A stretch of DNA of 64,000 nucleotides, from assembly GCA_016785225.1 (NCBI GenBank), contig JAFBJZ010000635.1:372001-436000 (forward strand), given 5' to 3'. Shown here piece after piece: positions 10,170 to 25,100 of this stretch. Made by a program: the position numbers and the translations under genes. Below the pieces are notes generated by a model. The model saw only the letters and a list, made by a program, of their open reading frames with translations, did not search any database and was not told the DNA's origin. The first letter of the stretch is position 1. Each line of letters begins with the position of its first letter. This stretch comes from Psettodes erumei (lineage: Eukaryota; Chordata; Actinopteri; Pleuronectiformes; Psettodidae).

Positions 10170-13100
10170 CTATGAACGAGATAAAGATCCAAGTTACTAT
10201 CACAGGAAGGGTGGGAGGCAGAGGCAGAAAAACAACATACTGCAGCAGCAACATGATACAGGAGAGCAGCAGCATGTCAACTTTTGTGATGCATGTTAAA
10301 ATACTTTTAACCGCATGACTTGATATTAACAGCCTTACTGAGGAGTTCATTCATGAGCTATAAAGTGCATTACATTTAACAACTGTGGCAGTTTACAAAC
10401 AGAGTGATTCATAATGTGCTGCAGACAGCATTATGATCTTCCAACTGCTGCAGACATTTAGCTTGCAGAGTTAGGCGCCATCCAGCTCAATTTCCTCCCG
10501 TCTAACTATTTGCATCTATAGTTCAAATGGGACGCATGCATGTGGAACAGGTATTTCTGCTGGTGCGTGAACTGGTCTGAAGATGACAGAGTTTAGCGCA
10601 GAACGAGCTAGGACTGGCTGTAATGTGATTAGTTAGGGTGGTGGGGAGGGAAAGCGAGGGGGCGTTCATGCTGAGAAAAGTTTAATGTGAGGTTAATTCA
10701 GGATAAACCAAAAGCAGCAGGGTGGCAGATCTCCCTCTTGGAGGGCTGCAGTGTCAACAACCTTTTTTTTGTTGCCCTTGGCTATAGCAAAGGAGTGTCA
10801 GGATCACAGGAGCAGGTGATACCTTTAATCCACTTTAACCAGTCTGGATGTCTTTGTCGTTGAATAGAAACGGACGCAACAAACTCAGACTCAGACTGCC
10901 ATCCAAAGAAAGAATGATTATCCGACATGTTTTCTTTAACCTCACCAGCATAATTCAATGCAACAGCTAAGTAAATGAAACAGAAGTTTTCCACACAACA
11001 CCTCCTTGTTGTGCACATAGGGTGAACGTGTACGGAAAATTATGGATTTCAGTGTGAAGACATTTGGGCAGCTGAGTGCTTTTCTTTATGATCAGTTGAT
11101 ATATCTGGCCTGTGTGCGGTTGTCTAAACCCCCCCCACCCCCCCGGTTGTGAATAATAATGAAATATGACTCAGGTGACAGTGCAGCTCTCCAGGAAAAG
11201 GAGGTGAATGGCCTCCTGTGCCAAAACATTTGCCAGGCTTGATGCTCTAAAGCCAGCACGCTGCTCAGTTTGAAGGGTTAGAAAGGCTGCATAGCAAGGG
11301 TGAGAGACAACACGCAAACATATCGGGATCACTCGCATACTCTGCCTCACTCCTTACTTTAGACACCTGTCCACGTGTCAATGCTGTGGATCTCAAAAAA
11401 GTTATATACAATCTAGTTTTTTTAAAAAAATCTATGAAATCTATACTTTAATAATCACTGGCATCATGGCCCATTAGCTTTAAAATAATTGATAGCAGTA
11501 TGTCCCACCTTGAGTTTTTAATTTAGCTTCATTTCATTGATAATATTTCATTCTCAGGGGGGAGGGAGATGTGCCATATAAAGTGTGCAGTGTTCACTGC
11601 TTACTGAATCTCAATCACTGTATCACTTTAGTTTGGCATAGACTGGTACTGGAGGTTAAAATTGGTCCATTAATATCATGCATAAACACTGGAATATTCT
11701 TGGCCTATCATTAAAAAATGACCTGCATGTTACTTGCAAATAATGAATAGATCATTATTTTGAAAGCTCACTGCATCTGAACGTTTAGGCATCTCATCAT
11801 TTTGACTCCAGCTCGTCACCCCAGGAAACAGCATAAAAGGATAACCAACATAAAGAGTCACTTACTTAGCGTTGCCAGAGCCAGGCTTCTTCCGTCGGAA
11901 CATATTGAGGAAGCTGTTGCTTCCACACTGGGCAGACTTGCCATCTCCGACATGCATTCGCACAACGTCGGACGTGGTGAAGGCGCTTCGGACGTTCCTC
12001 TCTGGTTTGGCGATGATAATGTACATCTTGGGGGTGAACATGCAACCCAGTGCCACTGTCACACTCAGGCTGACGGAGAAGGACGTGGTGATGATCTTGT
12101 AGTTAGAGCCAAAATAGATGGGCACAAAGGCCAACCAGATGATGCAGGTAGTGTACATTGTGAAGGCAATGTATTTAGCCTCATTGAAATTGGCCGGGAC
12201 GTTCCGCGTCTTGAAGGCGTAGTAGGTGCAGCTCATGATTAGCAGGCCGTTGTAGCCCAGTGGCGCAACCATACCTACATTGCTGGTGTTACAGATGAGG
12301 TAGACCTCACGTATACTCGGGTACGACTTGACCGGCTCGGGGGGCTCCAGTATGATGAGTGTGATCTCCAGAGTGAGCTGCACACTGATCAGCATGAAGG
12401 CGATGATCACCTGGGCCCAGGCGCTCATGAAACGGGGCTTCCTGGTGCAGATCTTCTTCTTGCTGCCGGCCAGAATGCGGGCAATGCGGTTGGTTTTGGT
12501 CACCAGGGCAGAGTAGCACATGGCAGATGAGAGGCCCACCAGGAGCCGCTGCAAGTAACAGGAGGCCACCGTAGGACGGGCGATTAACGTGAAGGGACAG
12601 ATGTAGCCCAGGAAGATGCCTGCCAAGATGATATAACAGAGTTCCCTGCTGGAGGACTTGACCACAGGCGTGTCACGGTACTGGATGAACACAAAGGTGA
12701 CAAAGGAGGTGATTAGGATGCCCACACAGGAGAAAACCACTGCGACTATGGATTCCACATCCGCCCAGTCAAGATACTTCAGAGGCAGGGGCTGACAGCC
12801 TGGAAAGAACAAAGGAGATGAGGAGATATCAGGAAATAATGTTTTATTTGTGCTGGAGCAGTTTTTTTGTGTTTTTTGTGAATGGAATGTGCATTAGAAC
12901 AGAGAAATGAACCAATGAGCAAGAGGGAGGTGGGAAAGATGAGAGCAGCACGTTGTTGGAGTCACAAGGGAAGTCAGGTGTGTGGCACAGATCATAGTCT
13001 TCTAAGATGGAACTAAAATTGCCCAGGAACTAATTTGCATGTGTCATCATACGCATCCCAGAGCTCCTCTTCCGTCAGATTTCTCTCTCATTTTCACATT

Positions 13101-16100
13101 ATGCAGGTGTGTATGCACAGACACGGGGGTAGGTGCGCCACCTCTGTCATGATGCACTAGTTGCACACTTGTCATCCAAACATACAGAGAGCAAGTTTGT
13201 AGAGCTTAATGAGAGAAAACTGACATCCTTAGACTTCCCCAGCTTAACACTCCATAAATTACATTCCGCACTAATAGCATTACAGTCAGTGTCATTGCAG
13301 GCGAGGCTATGCGCTCAGAAAACCCACTTCTGGTCTGCATGCTAACTCTCAATATGTCAAATCATGAGGAAAGTGCTTGTCACCTCAGGAGGCTCGAACA
13401 TTTTCAACACGAAATGTGAAAAGCACTAATGTGAATGTCGAGGTGTAAACCAGTTGTCACACTAAAGTATTTTTTTGTATGTTTTTTATGTTTCTGAGAC
13501 ACACTGCAGCTGAAGTGATGCCTGTTTTCTTTTGGACGACCCACCCAGCTCAGCTTACAGAGGCATCGCATGCAAACGGACAAGGATGGCAAAGATGAAG
13601 GGCACTTATAGCTGTATCTGCTCTTGCACGATCCTCAAATCCCATATTCCTCTGAAAACCTATACTGTCACACCTAAGCTGTGAGAAGACCTTTAAATAA
13701 TTCACAAACAAATCTTACTTCTCCGTTGTGCACTTTCTCTCAGTAAATGTATGTCTGACGTTAAGCAGCATATTGAAATTATGGTAAAAGAAAATGAAGG
13801 TGTTTTAAGAAAATAAATTCTGTCCTACATGTACATGTGAGAGAACATATGGACAGTACAAACTCACTCTATGAATAACTCTCTCTATTAGTATTCTCCT
13901 GACAGGCCGACATGTAATGAGAGTGAAGGGAGAATTTCCTCCTTGACAGACTGCTGAAATGTCTCCCCAGGCCTCTCGTGGCAGTAATAGGATTTTACAC
14001 CTGGGAACCGTGAGCTCGTCTCAACTCTATAAATCACTGTCAAAACAACTACTATGGTCACAACAAGGAAAAGAGCGAAAGGGGGTGGGGGGTGAGAAGT
14101 GTCACTTTTTGGGGGACTAGTGCGGAGGTTGGGAAAGGTAAGAGGGCAGGGTCATAGGACCCAAAAAGCGTCCGCAAAAAAAGGTGTCAGGGTGTGATGT
14201 ATGAAGAGGCTAGTGAGGGGGGGTTGGGGTGTTTGAGCTATTTCTGTGAGATTAGTGTTATAACATACAAAATGTCCTGACAAGGGGGTGGGTGCAGAGG
14301 GTGGCAAGCCATGAGTGAACACATGGAATGCATAAGATAAATAAAAAAGTGTGTGTTGATTAAGGGGTAGAAAATGAAGAAGATGAATGAACATTGTTCA
14401 GAAAAGCAGTTGGTTTTCTCTCTCTTACCTGCCAGGTCATCATCGGGCCACCATCCCAGCTCACATGCCTTGCAGGTGAACTCATCCTGGACGTACTCGT
14501 TGTCCTTGCATGTGGTGCAGATCCAACAGCAGCTCACCTCGCCCTTCCTAATCACCTGCAACACAGAGAGGCCAGACGTCAGCGACGAGGTGACCAGTCA
14601 CGACTCTGATCGAATCCACAGCGAGAAGCACATCACACCCAAAGCAACCTAAATACTGGATCAGCATCAAGGGGATATCAAAGACGGGGATATGCCGGTG
14701 CTCTGCTGTTTTTCTTCTTGAGCCCCAGACACACTGTTTATAAAACAAGGCCAATAGCATTTACATTCTGCTCCCAGAGAAGCTGTTACCAGCACTCTGA
14801 TATGTAAAGCAGGGTGATAAGTGGGGCAGGAAACAAAGCAGATAGGGGTGGGGAAGCGTGAGCAGCCAGGAAAGAGGATGCACCCTCCCTCAGGGCGACT
14901 TAGAGTATAGCTAGACTGACAACAATTGGCCCCAGATGAAGCAAATCAGGGCATTTCCACAAACTTGACTCAGTGCCAGATTTTATTATTTGCTGACCCC
15001 AAAGCGGTCGTCTCTTCAGCCAGGTAGGGTGAACAGCACGGGAGCTCATTTGCACACCTTGTGCAAGCATAAACTTGGAGTGTGATATAATATAGAATGA
15101 TTCCACTTGACGTCTCAGAAGTGACAGTGGAAAACTACAAGCGACACTATCCAATCGATGAGGCACGGTTCCAAAATGTAGGACATCCCAGAGATGTAAG
15201 TAACACTGCTGTGTTGAGCACAGCCTTACGCTGCCATCACGGTAACTGCAGACTCTCTTTAAGATCATTTAGAAAGGACATACTTCCAACAGGGACAAAA
15301 GTATTCCTCATTTTCTCATTTCCTCACTCATTCTTGGAATTGACAAACTACTCCAAACTCCTACCAGTAAAATAACAGCTCTGAATCGTTTTTTTGACAA
15401 CCTCTCCAGAGTCACACTGCAAACTCTCTGCTGTTAATGACTATTGATTTTCAGACTTCAGGTCCTACAGACTAAATGAACACTGGCAGAGTTAGTTTGA
15501 CACCGAAGATTTGGCTCTGAGGAGGGTTTGACTCCTACCTTTATCTGTCCTTTGGAGCAGGGCTCACTGCAGACGGAGCGCACCATGTCGCTGCTGTTCA
15601 GCCACAGCTTGTTGTCATCGATGCTTAGGATGCCCTCGTGCCAGGAGCCCACGTTTATATAGTCATAGCGGCCATCGCCCACACTCTGTAGATTCATAAT
15701 GTCATACCTGGATGGACAGTGGGAGAGAAATGGAGGATCATAATGAGCAAAAATTAGTTGATTAAGCAGGAAAGGAAGAAAAAAATCAGACAAGATGACG
15801 GACAGAAGAGAGTAAATATAACAGAAGGGTGAGGAAGCAGGACATGCAGACGGAGGAGAGAGGGTGAGAGTGACAGGTAATTCAGTGATAACGATTCCAC
15901 AGTTTAGTGAACCTCTATTTCTTATCCAAAGTCACTTAAACAGCTTACAGCCCTGTTATTGTGACATTAAGCACTCATGCCAGCGCACACCGTGGCCTCT
16001 TTTTAATACTGAGCCGAGATGTGCTCCACCTGACCTCCAGCTGACAGAAGCTGTGTTTTCTGACTGTCAAACCCTGTCTGTTGGACTGAGGAGAGATGAA

Positions 16101-19100
16101 AGCGTACGCCACGGCAGACAATCCACCAAATCTGTTCCAGTCCAAACTAATTACATCCTTTAGTGCTCAAGACTGGTTCGTGTGTATTAATGAGCAGGAG
16201 AGTGTGAGGCGAGAGAAATTCAGAGATTATATCCGAGTTGAAGATATGAACTCTCCATTGTCTGTATTTTTCTACGTTCTTACCACCCTCCTCATCCTCT
16301 TACCTTCCTGGGGTGTCTCCATTTTCATCAAAGTAAATCTCCTCCCCTGAGACTCCTCTAAAGGACGTCTTTAGGAGGTAGTCCAGCAGCTTGCTGCCAT
16401 CGATGGGGTCCATGGCCTGACAGAGACCTGTCTGCCCAGGGCACAATTCCTTGTGCATATCATGGAGGCCGTGTGCCATGGCGTAGATGGCATTGATGAC
16501 AAAGCCCATCTTACTATCCTGAACATAGTTTTCATGCAGACTTTCATTTCCTGTTGGAGAGGAAAAGAAAAGAGGGCATCAAACCGTCATCTGGTGTTTT
16601 GTATTGTATTCAAACAGCAGTTGGAATGTGGAAATAAATATATAAATATTGTGCTGCAAAAGAATCTGGTGTTTTCCACACTGCATGATAAAATCTGAAC
16701 CAAATGTGGAGAATAGAACCCTCTTTTGCAGCAAAATATATTAGCATACAAGGAAATCACAACAAGATGTCCAAAGCTCATTGGGAAACAGATGTGGAGA
16801 ACAACCGTTGTCTGGGAAAGTCCCAAGACTGTCGACAAGTTGTACTTCACCATCAGCCATCTAAAGGCACTGTCCCACAGAAAAAAACACTTTGTTTTGG
16901 AGGATGGGAAATTTAAAACAAAAGCAGAAAATGTTTATTTTTTTGCATTTGGCTTGAAGATACTTCCTCCAATGTTTCAGAATGAATTGCCTTAGACAGT
17001 GCATTTAAAATACTCATTATTTTTTGTCTACCACATCAACATGCATATACATTAAAAAAACAAAACAAAATACAAAAACAAAGGGTGTGGTCTATCGCAT
17101 TAGAGATCAACAACTTTTTCAGCTGTTCTAGCTGTCTGGGTGAACAGTGTGCGCTTGGTGTGCCATTCCTATGTGCAGCTTTTCAAAGTGTAAGGCCATT
17201 TCCTTTTGAATTCCTCATACAGTACAGACAGGCCAGGTGCTCCGCATCGGAGTTTGACTGATGCAAACCTCACGCTGACTGAGAGCCCACGACTGCCAGG
17301 GTGAAGACATCTCCTCATGTGATTAAATCGCAGCTGTATTTAGCAAAGCGTCAGTCAAACTCTTCCTGCCTTGGAGGAATCGAATGCTTACAGAGTGCAG
17401 GTGCAGTTCTGATGAGAAATAATCATTCCAGCAGTGGCCACAAAAATGCACTTACCACCTTGGAGGTCTTTGGCATACAAGAGATATGCACAAGTGTGAT
17501 TCAAAGAAAGCAGAAAAGCAACTATGACTGTTCTGCTCCGAGATACCCATCACAAACGACTAATTGAAATCATTTCTCGTTTGATTAAAAGCATGCTGAG
17601 CAATTCATTTTAATGCTATTTTAATTGCAGTGTTCATTTGATTACTTTATTCGTGACTGGATTTTGTTGTGAGTAATTTAGAATTGCAATTTAAATGCTA
17701 TTAACAAGTCAAGAACTCAATTTACCGTGATCACCTTTTTGACAGCAAAGGGAGAAAATATTCAGGGAGGAAAACAGAGGAAAAAAATACACAGTTTTTG
17801 TTATTATTCAGTTTTGCTCTGGTCAAATGTAATCCTCTGTTGGAGGATGATGCCTTAGAGCACTTCATGAGAAAAAATCTGCTTGCTTATTAATTTGTTA
17901 CAAAAATCACCTCCTATTTAACAAAAATATTTCTTCTTCTTTGTTGTCACCCACCGGTGCAGACTTTCTTGTAGTTCTTGTTCTCCTGCGGATGACCTGG
18001 CAGGCGGCACTGGAAACGGTACTGCCAGAACTCAGGGAACCAGGGGTTCCTGGTGTTGGTGTCCAGACGCAGCTTCAGGTAGTAGTCATCAAAGGACTTG
18101 ACCACCTCCGACTGCAGCTTCATAGTGATCCCTCCCTCTGCCTCGTGCTCATAACCCTCCACTACCTCGTAACGGTCCGCCCATCCATCACTGCGGGACG
18201 AGAGAGAAGAGGAAGAGGATGAAATGTAACGATCGCACTGGGAACAGTAAATGATCATAAAGACAGATTTTAGTGAGACTAAAGTGTCGGCGTAATTCAG
18301 AGTGAGAGGAGCTGCCACGCGGTGATGAAACTCTGCGTTTGTCCCTGTCATGTCATTTATATTGGATTATTACCTTTAACAACTGATTCAGACTGACAAG
18401 CCCATAAAAAACATTTTCAAGAGTGACACTGTAGACACCTTCAGTAATTGGATTTCGCACAACATAAACAAAACCGGTTCCACAAATTTCACTAATCACC
18501 ATTTCTTAGAGGGACAGGGCAGAAGAGGTGTTTGATACACAAACAAGCAAGTCGACTACACTGACTCATCGCTGTCAGTGGACCGATGTGCAGTGGAGCT
18601 ACCGTCGATGGTGACAAAAAGTATGGTTGTTAGCCCAGTGCCTTATTGAAAGTTTGTTAAAAGGCAAAAACAAATCGCATGCAAAAGCCATTTTTAGAAA
18701 ACAGATTAACGGTAGTGACACAGGATGAATTTGAGCAGCTGTGCGTTGATTCTCATGGTTTGTGTGTTTGTGTCCAGATGGAGACTAATGGACAGGGACA
18801 TGGAAAACATGACGACAGAGCAACAGCAGAACACAAGCCCATGTGTTGTTGTGATGTAAATGAGATTCCACTACAAGTAAGGTAGACAACAGCCTCAACT
18901 CTTGTACAATGTTAAATTAGCATGGCAGCGCCGGTTGGAGGCTTATCTCAAGTCCACTGCTGCGATCCTCAATTTGAGAGGATGGCAATCTCGACAATAG
19001 TGCCTCATCCCTAATTGTAGGCTTTACACAATCCCCTTTCGGCTTGCTTATTTGTTTGCTTGTGTAACCTTCTGTGCGAGAAATTTCTACCCTACCAAGC

Positions 19101-22100
19101 TAATTTGGACACGCAGCTGCCCGGTGGGCTCTGAAGAGAAATAGAAAAACGGCAGTGAAAAACAAATTAACAGATAAGCAGCACCGCTCTGAGTCCCGCT
19201 CGCTCTCTAAATCGGAGCCAGTGAGGGTTTCCGGCTGTATTTTACTCTCGGTGCCTCTCTGACTTTAATGTGGGCTGAGGGCTGCTGGTTTGAAATACCT
19301 GCACTATTGACAGCTACACACCAATTAGGTATGACTCACCGTGGAACCAATTACCCTGCACAAACGAGATGTTCTGGTTGATGGATAAGGACGTCTCTGT
19401 ATGTGTGTGTGTGTGTGTTTCTGCAGGTCAAAGTCTCTGACCTTTACGTCCAGAGTTACCGCCTGTCAAGAAAACACAGACTTTCAATCAAATCTGTGAG
19501 AATGTACAGAGGACACTGTAAAACCAGGCAGCATGGCCTGTGCGTCCTCAAGCAGAAAGCCTTATAGATTCATACATATGTTGGGCAGCAGGAGGAAGAA
19601 GTCCAGAAGTTGTTAGTGTCTCCAGTCAACCATGACGTCTGTCTCTGATTCTGCTGTTCTCTACCAGTAATCACTTGTAAGGGTAGGTAAGAGAACTGCC
19701 CGGTGTACCCAAAAAATATATATATTTATATATAGAAAGTCATCAGCTCACTGAACAGTATGAAAGACCTTGAGAGGTGGAAATGTACTGGACAAAGCTG
19801 GTGTTGTTTTATATTGTTCTTACAGTCAACACATCCCATGAGAACACAACAACCAACAATATGTTTTCAGTAATTTCCTAAAATATTCTGGCAATGCAGT
19901 CCTGAGCAAACATAAGGTAACATAAGAGCTTACATTACACAACTGTGTTTGGTGTAATGCAGTACATGCACAAAGTTGACAAAGGTGTTTTTAGTTTGAT
20001 TGATGTGATGAAAAGTGCTTGTTAAATGACTAGTAATGAATGTAAACATGTGTACTGCTACACTCCTATCACATCACATCTCACATAGGATAAAGCTGTT
20101 TGCTGTATGCTTATGGAGAGCAGTTCAGCTGAGTCACCCTTTTCACTCCACTAATTGAGTTTAGAGTCAAAAACACGTGAATTTCATTGGTCCGAGTCAC
20201 ATTTTGTTCATTCACTTGCAGTGAATACTCTCTCTGTCCCTTCCTCTCTCATTCAGTGTGTAAAGTACAGACAGTTCTGGAGATTTTTGTGTATGTCTTC
20301 ACCTGACAGGGTAACTGCATTTAAGGTGGTGTATCTGATACAATTCAGTATTTTGCATATTTGCTTGAACAGAATAGCTGAAAACAGATTGGTTTTTAGA
20401 TGAAGAGAGAGAGAAAGGGGCGGGGGCGGCTGTTCATCGCTCTCCATGAATAATGCACGAGGCATCGAAGACATGCTGGACTGTTTGTCACAGTGGAGTT
20501 TGTGATGAAGTCAAATGACATCCTCTCTTCTCTCGCTCTCCTCTCAAAGGATCGGGCCGTCTGGCAAAACTCCAAACAGCTCATCAAAAACTCCCTGTGC
20601 CACCGGAGGGACACCTAATGGGATAAAATCTGATTTAAAGTCACCTCGATGTTCGGCGGCTTCACACTGCATAGCGGAGGGCCCATTATTACATAACCTG
20701 AGTTGGATATGCTGGAGGAACGCCTGCTTAAGCAGATTAAGGAGTCAACACTGTTCAAGTATGTTATTAGTTTTGCAATTGTTGTGCTGAAGACGGACAA
20801 GGCAGTGGGTGTGAACACAGCGCCACACACCTGAGACGATTATGGCTGAACTCACAACATTACTTTTACTTTTAACTTATGAAGACTGGGATCTGTGACA
20901 TAAGGCAACATACTGAATGTCCTTGAGTATAGTACACAAACGCACAGCCTTTCACTCACTGCCTTTCTAATATGAGCATTTTCTGATTTTGTGCCCCTTT
21001 TGGTCCAAGTCACAGAGGAAATCACTGGGGCTTATCTTGACAGCATAAACTAAATTTAATTTTTCTTTTACCCTCAATTTCCCATCAGTGCATATCTTTA
21101 AGGGCATATGCTAAAAGGATGTGCGTATCCTGATGATTGACCAAGACTTGAGGATGTATGTCGTTGTTTAGAGGAGCCATCAGCTGGATAATTTATAGAG
21201 TGGTATACAACAATGAGTAGACAGAGAGCTCCCCCTGACTCTCCTGGATGATCTAGTTCAGGTTTGATAGCACATTTGTATATTTATGAAGCCATGAATT
21301 AATTGGCAGGGCAGAAATTTAATCACATGCACTGTTCCCCCTGGAGGATGAATGGGAAGAGTTACTTTAAAAAGAGGAAGGGGGAGACAGTGGAGTCTAG
21401 AGTTTCCTAATTGCTCTCTGCGAGTGTTAAAATAAAAGTTCAGGTAGTTAATGGGAAAACTTTTAATCTATCTGTCATTCACAAACCACCACAATATGGA
21501 CCAGCCCAATTGTAAGAATTATAGTGTTTTTCAAAGGTGAAATCATCCACACATGTGACTATTAATTACATGAAGTGGATATTGTCACAATACTCTTTTG
21601 CTCATATGCATAGTGATCCACAGGGCTACTTTTACAAAAGTGATGTGCAACCACTGCTTGGTTTCAGACTGCAAATGGCATCGTTATCACATTTTGCAAA
21701 CTGCAGAAAACACAACTGGGCTCTTTACTAAATTTATTGGGCTCACTTGTTTATCTTCCTGCATATTTAGACACTGCATATTTTTCACAAAAAACACCAT
21801 TTCTACTTTTTAAATTCAGTAGCTAAGCCGCTCCACATTTGTTCTTCATATAGTCCAGCAACTGCAGAGGAACTGTGACTCTCTCTTTCTCTCCATAGTT
21901 TTTCCCATTATCCTCCATTTCTCTTATTTCTGTGACTCTGTGGAGTTAAAACAAGAGTGGTGGTGGCTTGTTCGCTACATGGTGGCAGCAGCAGGACTCT
22001 CTTGAGGTGACACACAGGGCCCTGGGTGAGCCGGGGAGCCTTTAAAAGCCCATCCAGGCTGCTTTTACTTATTCATCATGCCCCAGTTTGAGTTGGGAGA

Positions 22101-25100
22101 TCAGTCTCCTCTACACTGACAGGGAACACTGCTGGGAGAAAATCCTTTTTGCTTTTTTACTACCAAGGGACACCAATTCACTACTAAACCCATCGGCAAA
22201 GTCTGTGCTTTGAATATCAGCAGCAGCAGTGACTGATGGATGACGAGATCTTTCTATCAGTAGGTCAAATGAATGTAAAGCCATTACGTGAGGCTGAAGA
22301 GAGCGCCGCCGCAGAAGGAGTCCTACATTTTTAAAAACGGCTGCATGTTCTTTTCTGGCATTTTGGTTGCTCGTTATTTCAACACGGCTACAAGGTCCAT
22401 TTTTATATTTTAAGTTAGATGACGATATGAGCTCCACTGATGTCAGACTTCTGTTGCAGAGCTACAGTTAACAATGATGTCTGTGCTGTCACAATTATAA
22501 TTTGGTCTACGAGAGTTCAGAAAACAGAGAAGAAATGAAAAGAAGTGGTGTTACTAAAGCCACAAGTTGATGCCTTTCTAAATGGCTGTTTTGTCTAAGG
22601 CTGTTTAATTTTCAGTGATGTATGTTGCTCACATTACAGTAGCTAAAAGCGGACTGATATTTTTCCATTTTCAACCAATCCTTTTAGCACTACAGTACTC
22701 TGTCGTGGCAGATCCTCCTTAATTTGTGGTGCGTCGTCTGTGCACTATATTCTCTTTGTGTGTACATGTTACACCCGGACACTTTGGTCCAATGTTAGCT
22801 GTCTGTGCAAGAAAGCATTTCAGCCTCTGCCAATCGTGATGTGACAACTGTGTCCAGATGCAAAGCCAGCGTGCTATTTTTGATCACGCCAATGTCATTC
22901 AGCCATCCCCTCGCACAAGGGAACACAAGGCATCAATTGAAAACCGAGAGATGTCCTTGACAATGTGTGGCTGCTTTCAATTAACATCAGAGGCATGTTA
23001 TAAATATTCAGATGCAGCTCATTGTGCTCCCTTGCTTAGTGGAACACAAACGGATGTGATCACGAATCCTGACCAAACTTGAATATACTTTCCAGAGCCA
23101 CGCATCTGTGTGCGGGTAGTGGAGGCAGAGCTCCACTGCTGAATGAACATTGACAGTTTGTCCTTATCTCATAATTACAATCTTTATTACTGTTGTTACT
23201 GGGAGGAATTTCTCAGATGTCAGCCGTATTTTCAGAGAAGGGAGTATTGTGTTTGGAGCCCTGCTGACAGACTGAATGACGGATCCGCAGCGAGACGCTC
23301 ATACCAACTCTGTCACGAGCCCAAATAAAATTGCCATGGTGACTGTAGCACAAGCAGCACACAAGACTTCTAGCCACTTGCCCCCATGCTCTCTCTCTAA
23401 ATGTCCACGTATTGCTTTAGTGCAGAGGGTCATGATGACAGAATCAAGCCGCACAGAGAGAATAAAGCAAAGATGGAGGATACATCACCTCTCCTCTGTT
23501 TTTTTTTGTCTTGGTCCCTGCCCTCCACCCTCCATCGCCCTCCATTGCCCTACATGCTTTCTGCCTCACATTCTCAAATCCTTACATTCATAACTAATGT
23601 ATCAGTCTCTATCGTGCTCTAACTGGAAGCCGAATGACAGAAAGATGTCTCTGGAAAATGAACGCGGGCGAGAGAGTTCAGCACACTGCTGGTCACCGGT
23701 GTGATGCCACGCAAGATAATGTCTCAAGATAATGCTGAGAAGCAAAGATGGGAATTACGGATGATCTGGAAAAACCTTCCTGTGATTAGTCTAAACACAG
23801 CTCTGCAGTATGTGAAGACTAACAAATATAAGTTGAGATTGTGTTTTTTTTAAAAATGTATAGCCGTCCTAAAAAGAAATCCTTTTCTCCACATTCCCTT
23901 GATCATGTTATTCCAGTATTTTCATAATGTATTGTTTAAACATTTGATTGAGGAAGGATCGGTAACACCAAAGGCCAGAAACCAAAATAAAGTTTTAACC
24001 TCATGTGTATCAACAATTCTGGATGACAAAGACACCCATTTATTTTGGTGTTGCTGCCAGAGGTGTTGCCAGAGATAAGGTCTCTTTCTGCTCATGCCCC
24101 GTTATTTGCCAAATTAGTTGCATGGAGAAGTCAATAGGCAGAATTCCACATCCTCCGCGCTCGCCTTCCTGAGATGGGGAGTAGATGAAAGCCTTGCAGA
24201 TAACAGGAAAAAGGCAGTTAAATGTGTCGCGCCACAACTCCTCTCTCTGGCTCTCTCTCTCTCTGGCACCCTAAACATTTCATTTATTCAAGCTCAGAGC
24301 AAAACCTCAGTCCCCTTGTCACAGAAAATTGAACAGGACTGCCAAACGCAGAAATGCATGCGACACAAACAATATGGGTTCACAGCTTTCTTTGCACCTC
24401 TGCGCGGTCTCAAAAGACACAGGGATAACCTACTAATGAATGGTACCAAGGCATTATAGCAGCAGAACATCCACGTTCCCATCTCAGTGTCCATTTTGTC
24501 AGGTATAAAATCAAAAAAGAAAATGAGGATCGAACGTTTAAAATGGGACCCAGACCAAAACTGTGAGTGTAAGACAGGGGCAGAAATGAGCGTTACATTT
24601 GGAAAAGCAGCTTATGCAAATGATGTTTAGTAATAACAGCATTCAAGCAGCATTAGAGGGAGAGAGAGAAAACGAATGCTGCTAATTGCATTGGGGGGGG
24701 TTCACTCCATATAGCCATTCAGCAGCTCTAGGCTTGGTGGAGGAGAGCAGGCAGCAGAAGCAGAAAGAAAAGATGCTGTACAGCAGATGCATATCTACTT
24801 TTTAAATCTGTAAAAACCACAGCTTAGCAGAAGGACTTGTATTTCATGGCAGTTTCTTTATATAACTGAGTAGGTGGAAATTTAATGGCGTTTGCCTCAG
24901 GGAAACCTTAGTTAAAAAACACACACATACTGGATATGATGCATTCCTGTCAGATTACACACATGTTCTATTACAGTCACACCTAATAATGTGGAAATCC
25001 TGGATTGGATATATATTATTTTACAAAGCCCAAAATGATTCTGGTGATGCGGTAAAAGATGTTGACTAACTGTCTATAAATGGAGTTACTGTTACAACAA

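Noticed and set aside
11802..12242. 146-residue plus-strand ORF
   Set aside because: Antisense shadow of the grm1 7TM exon.
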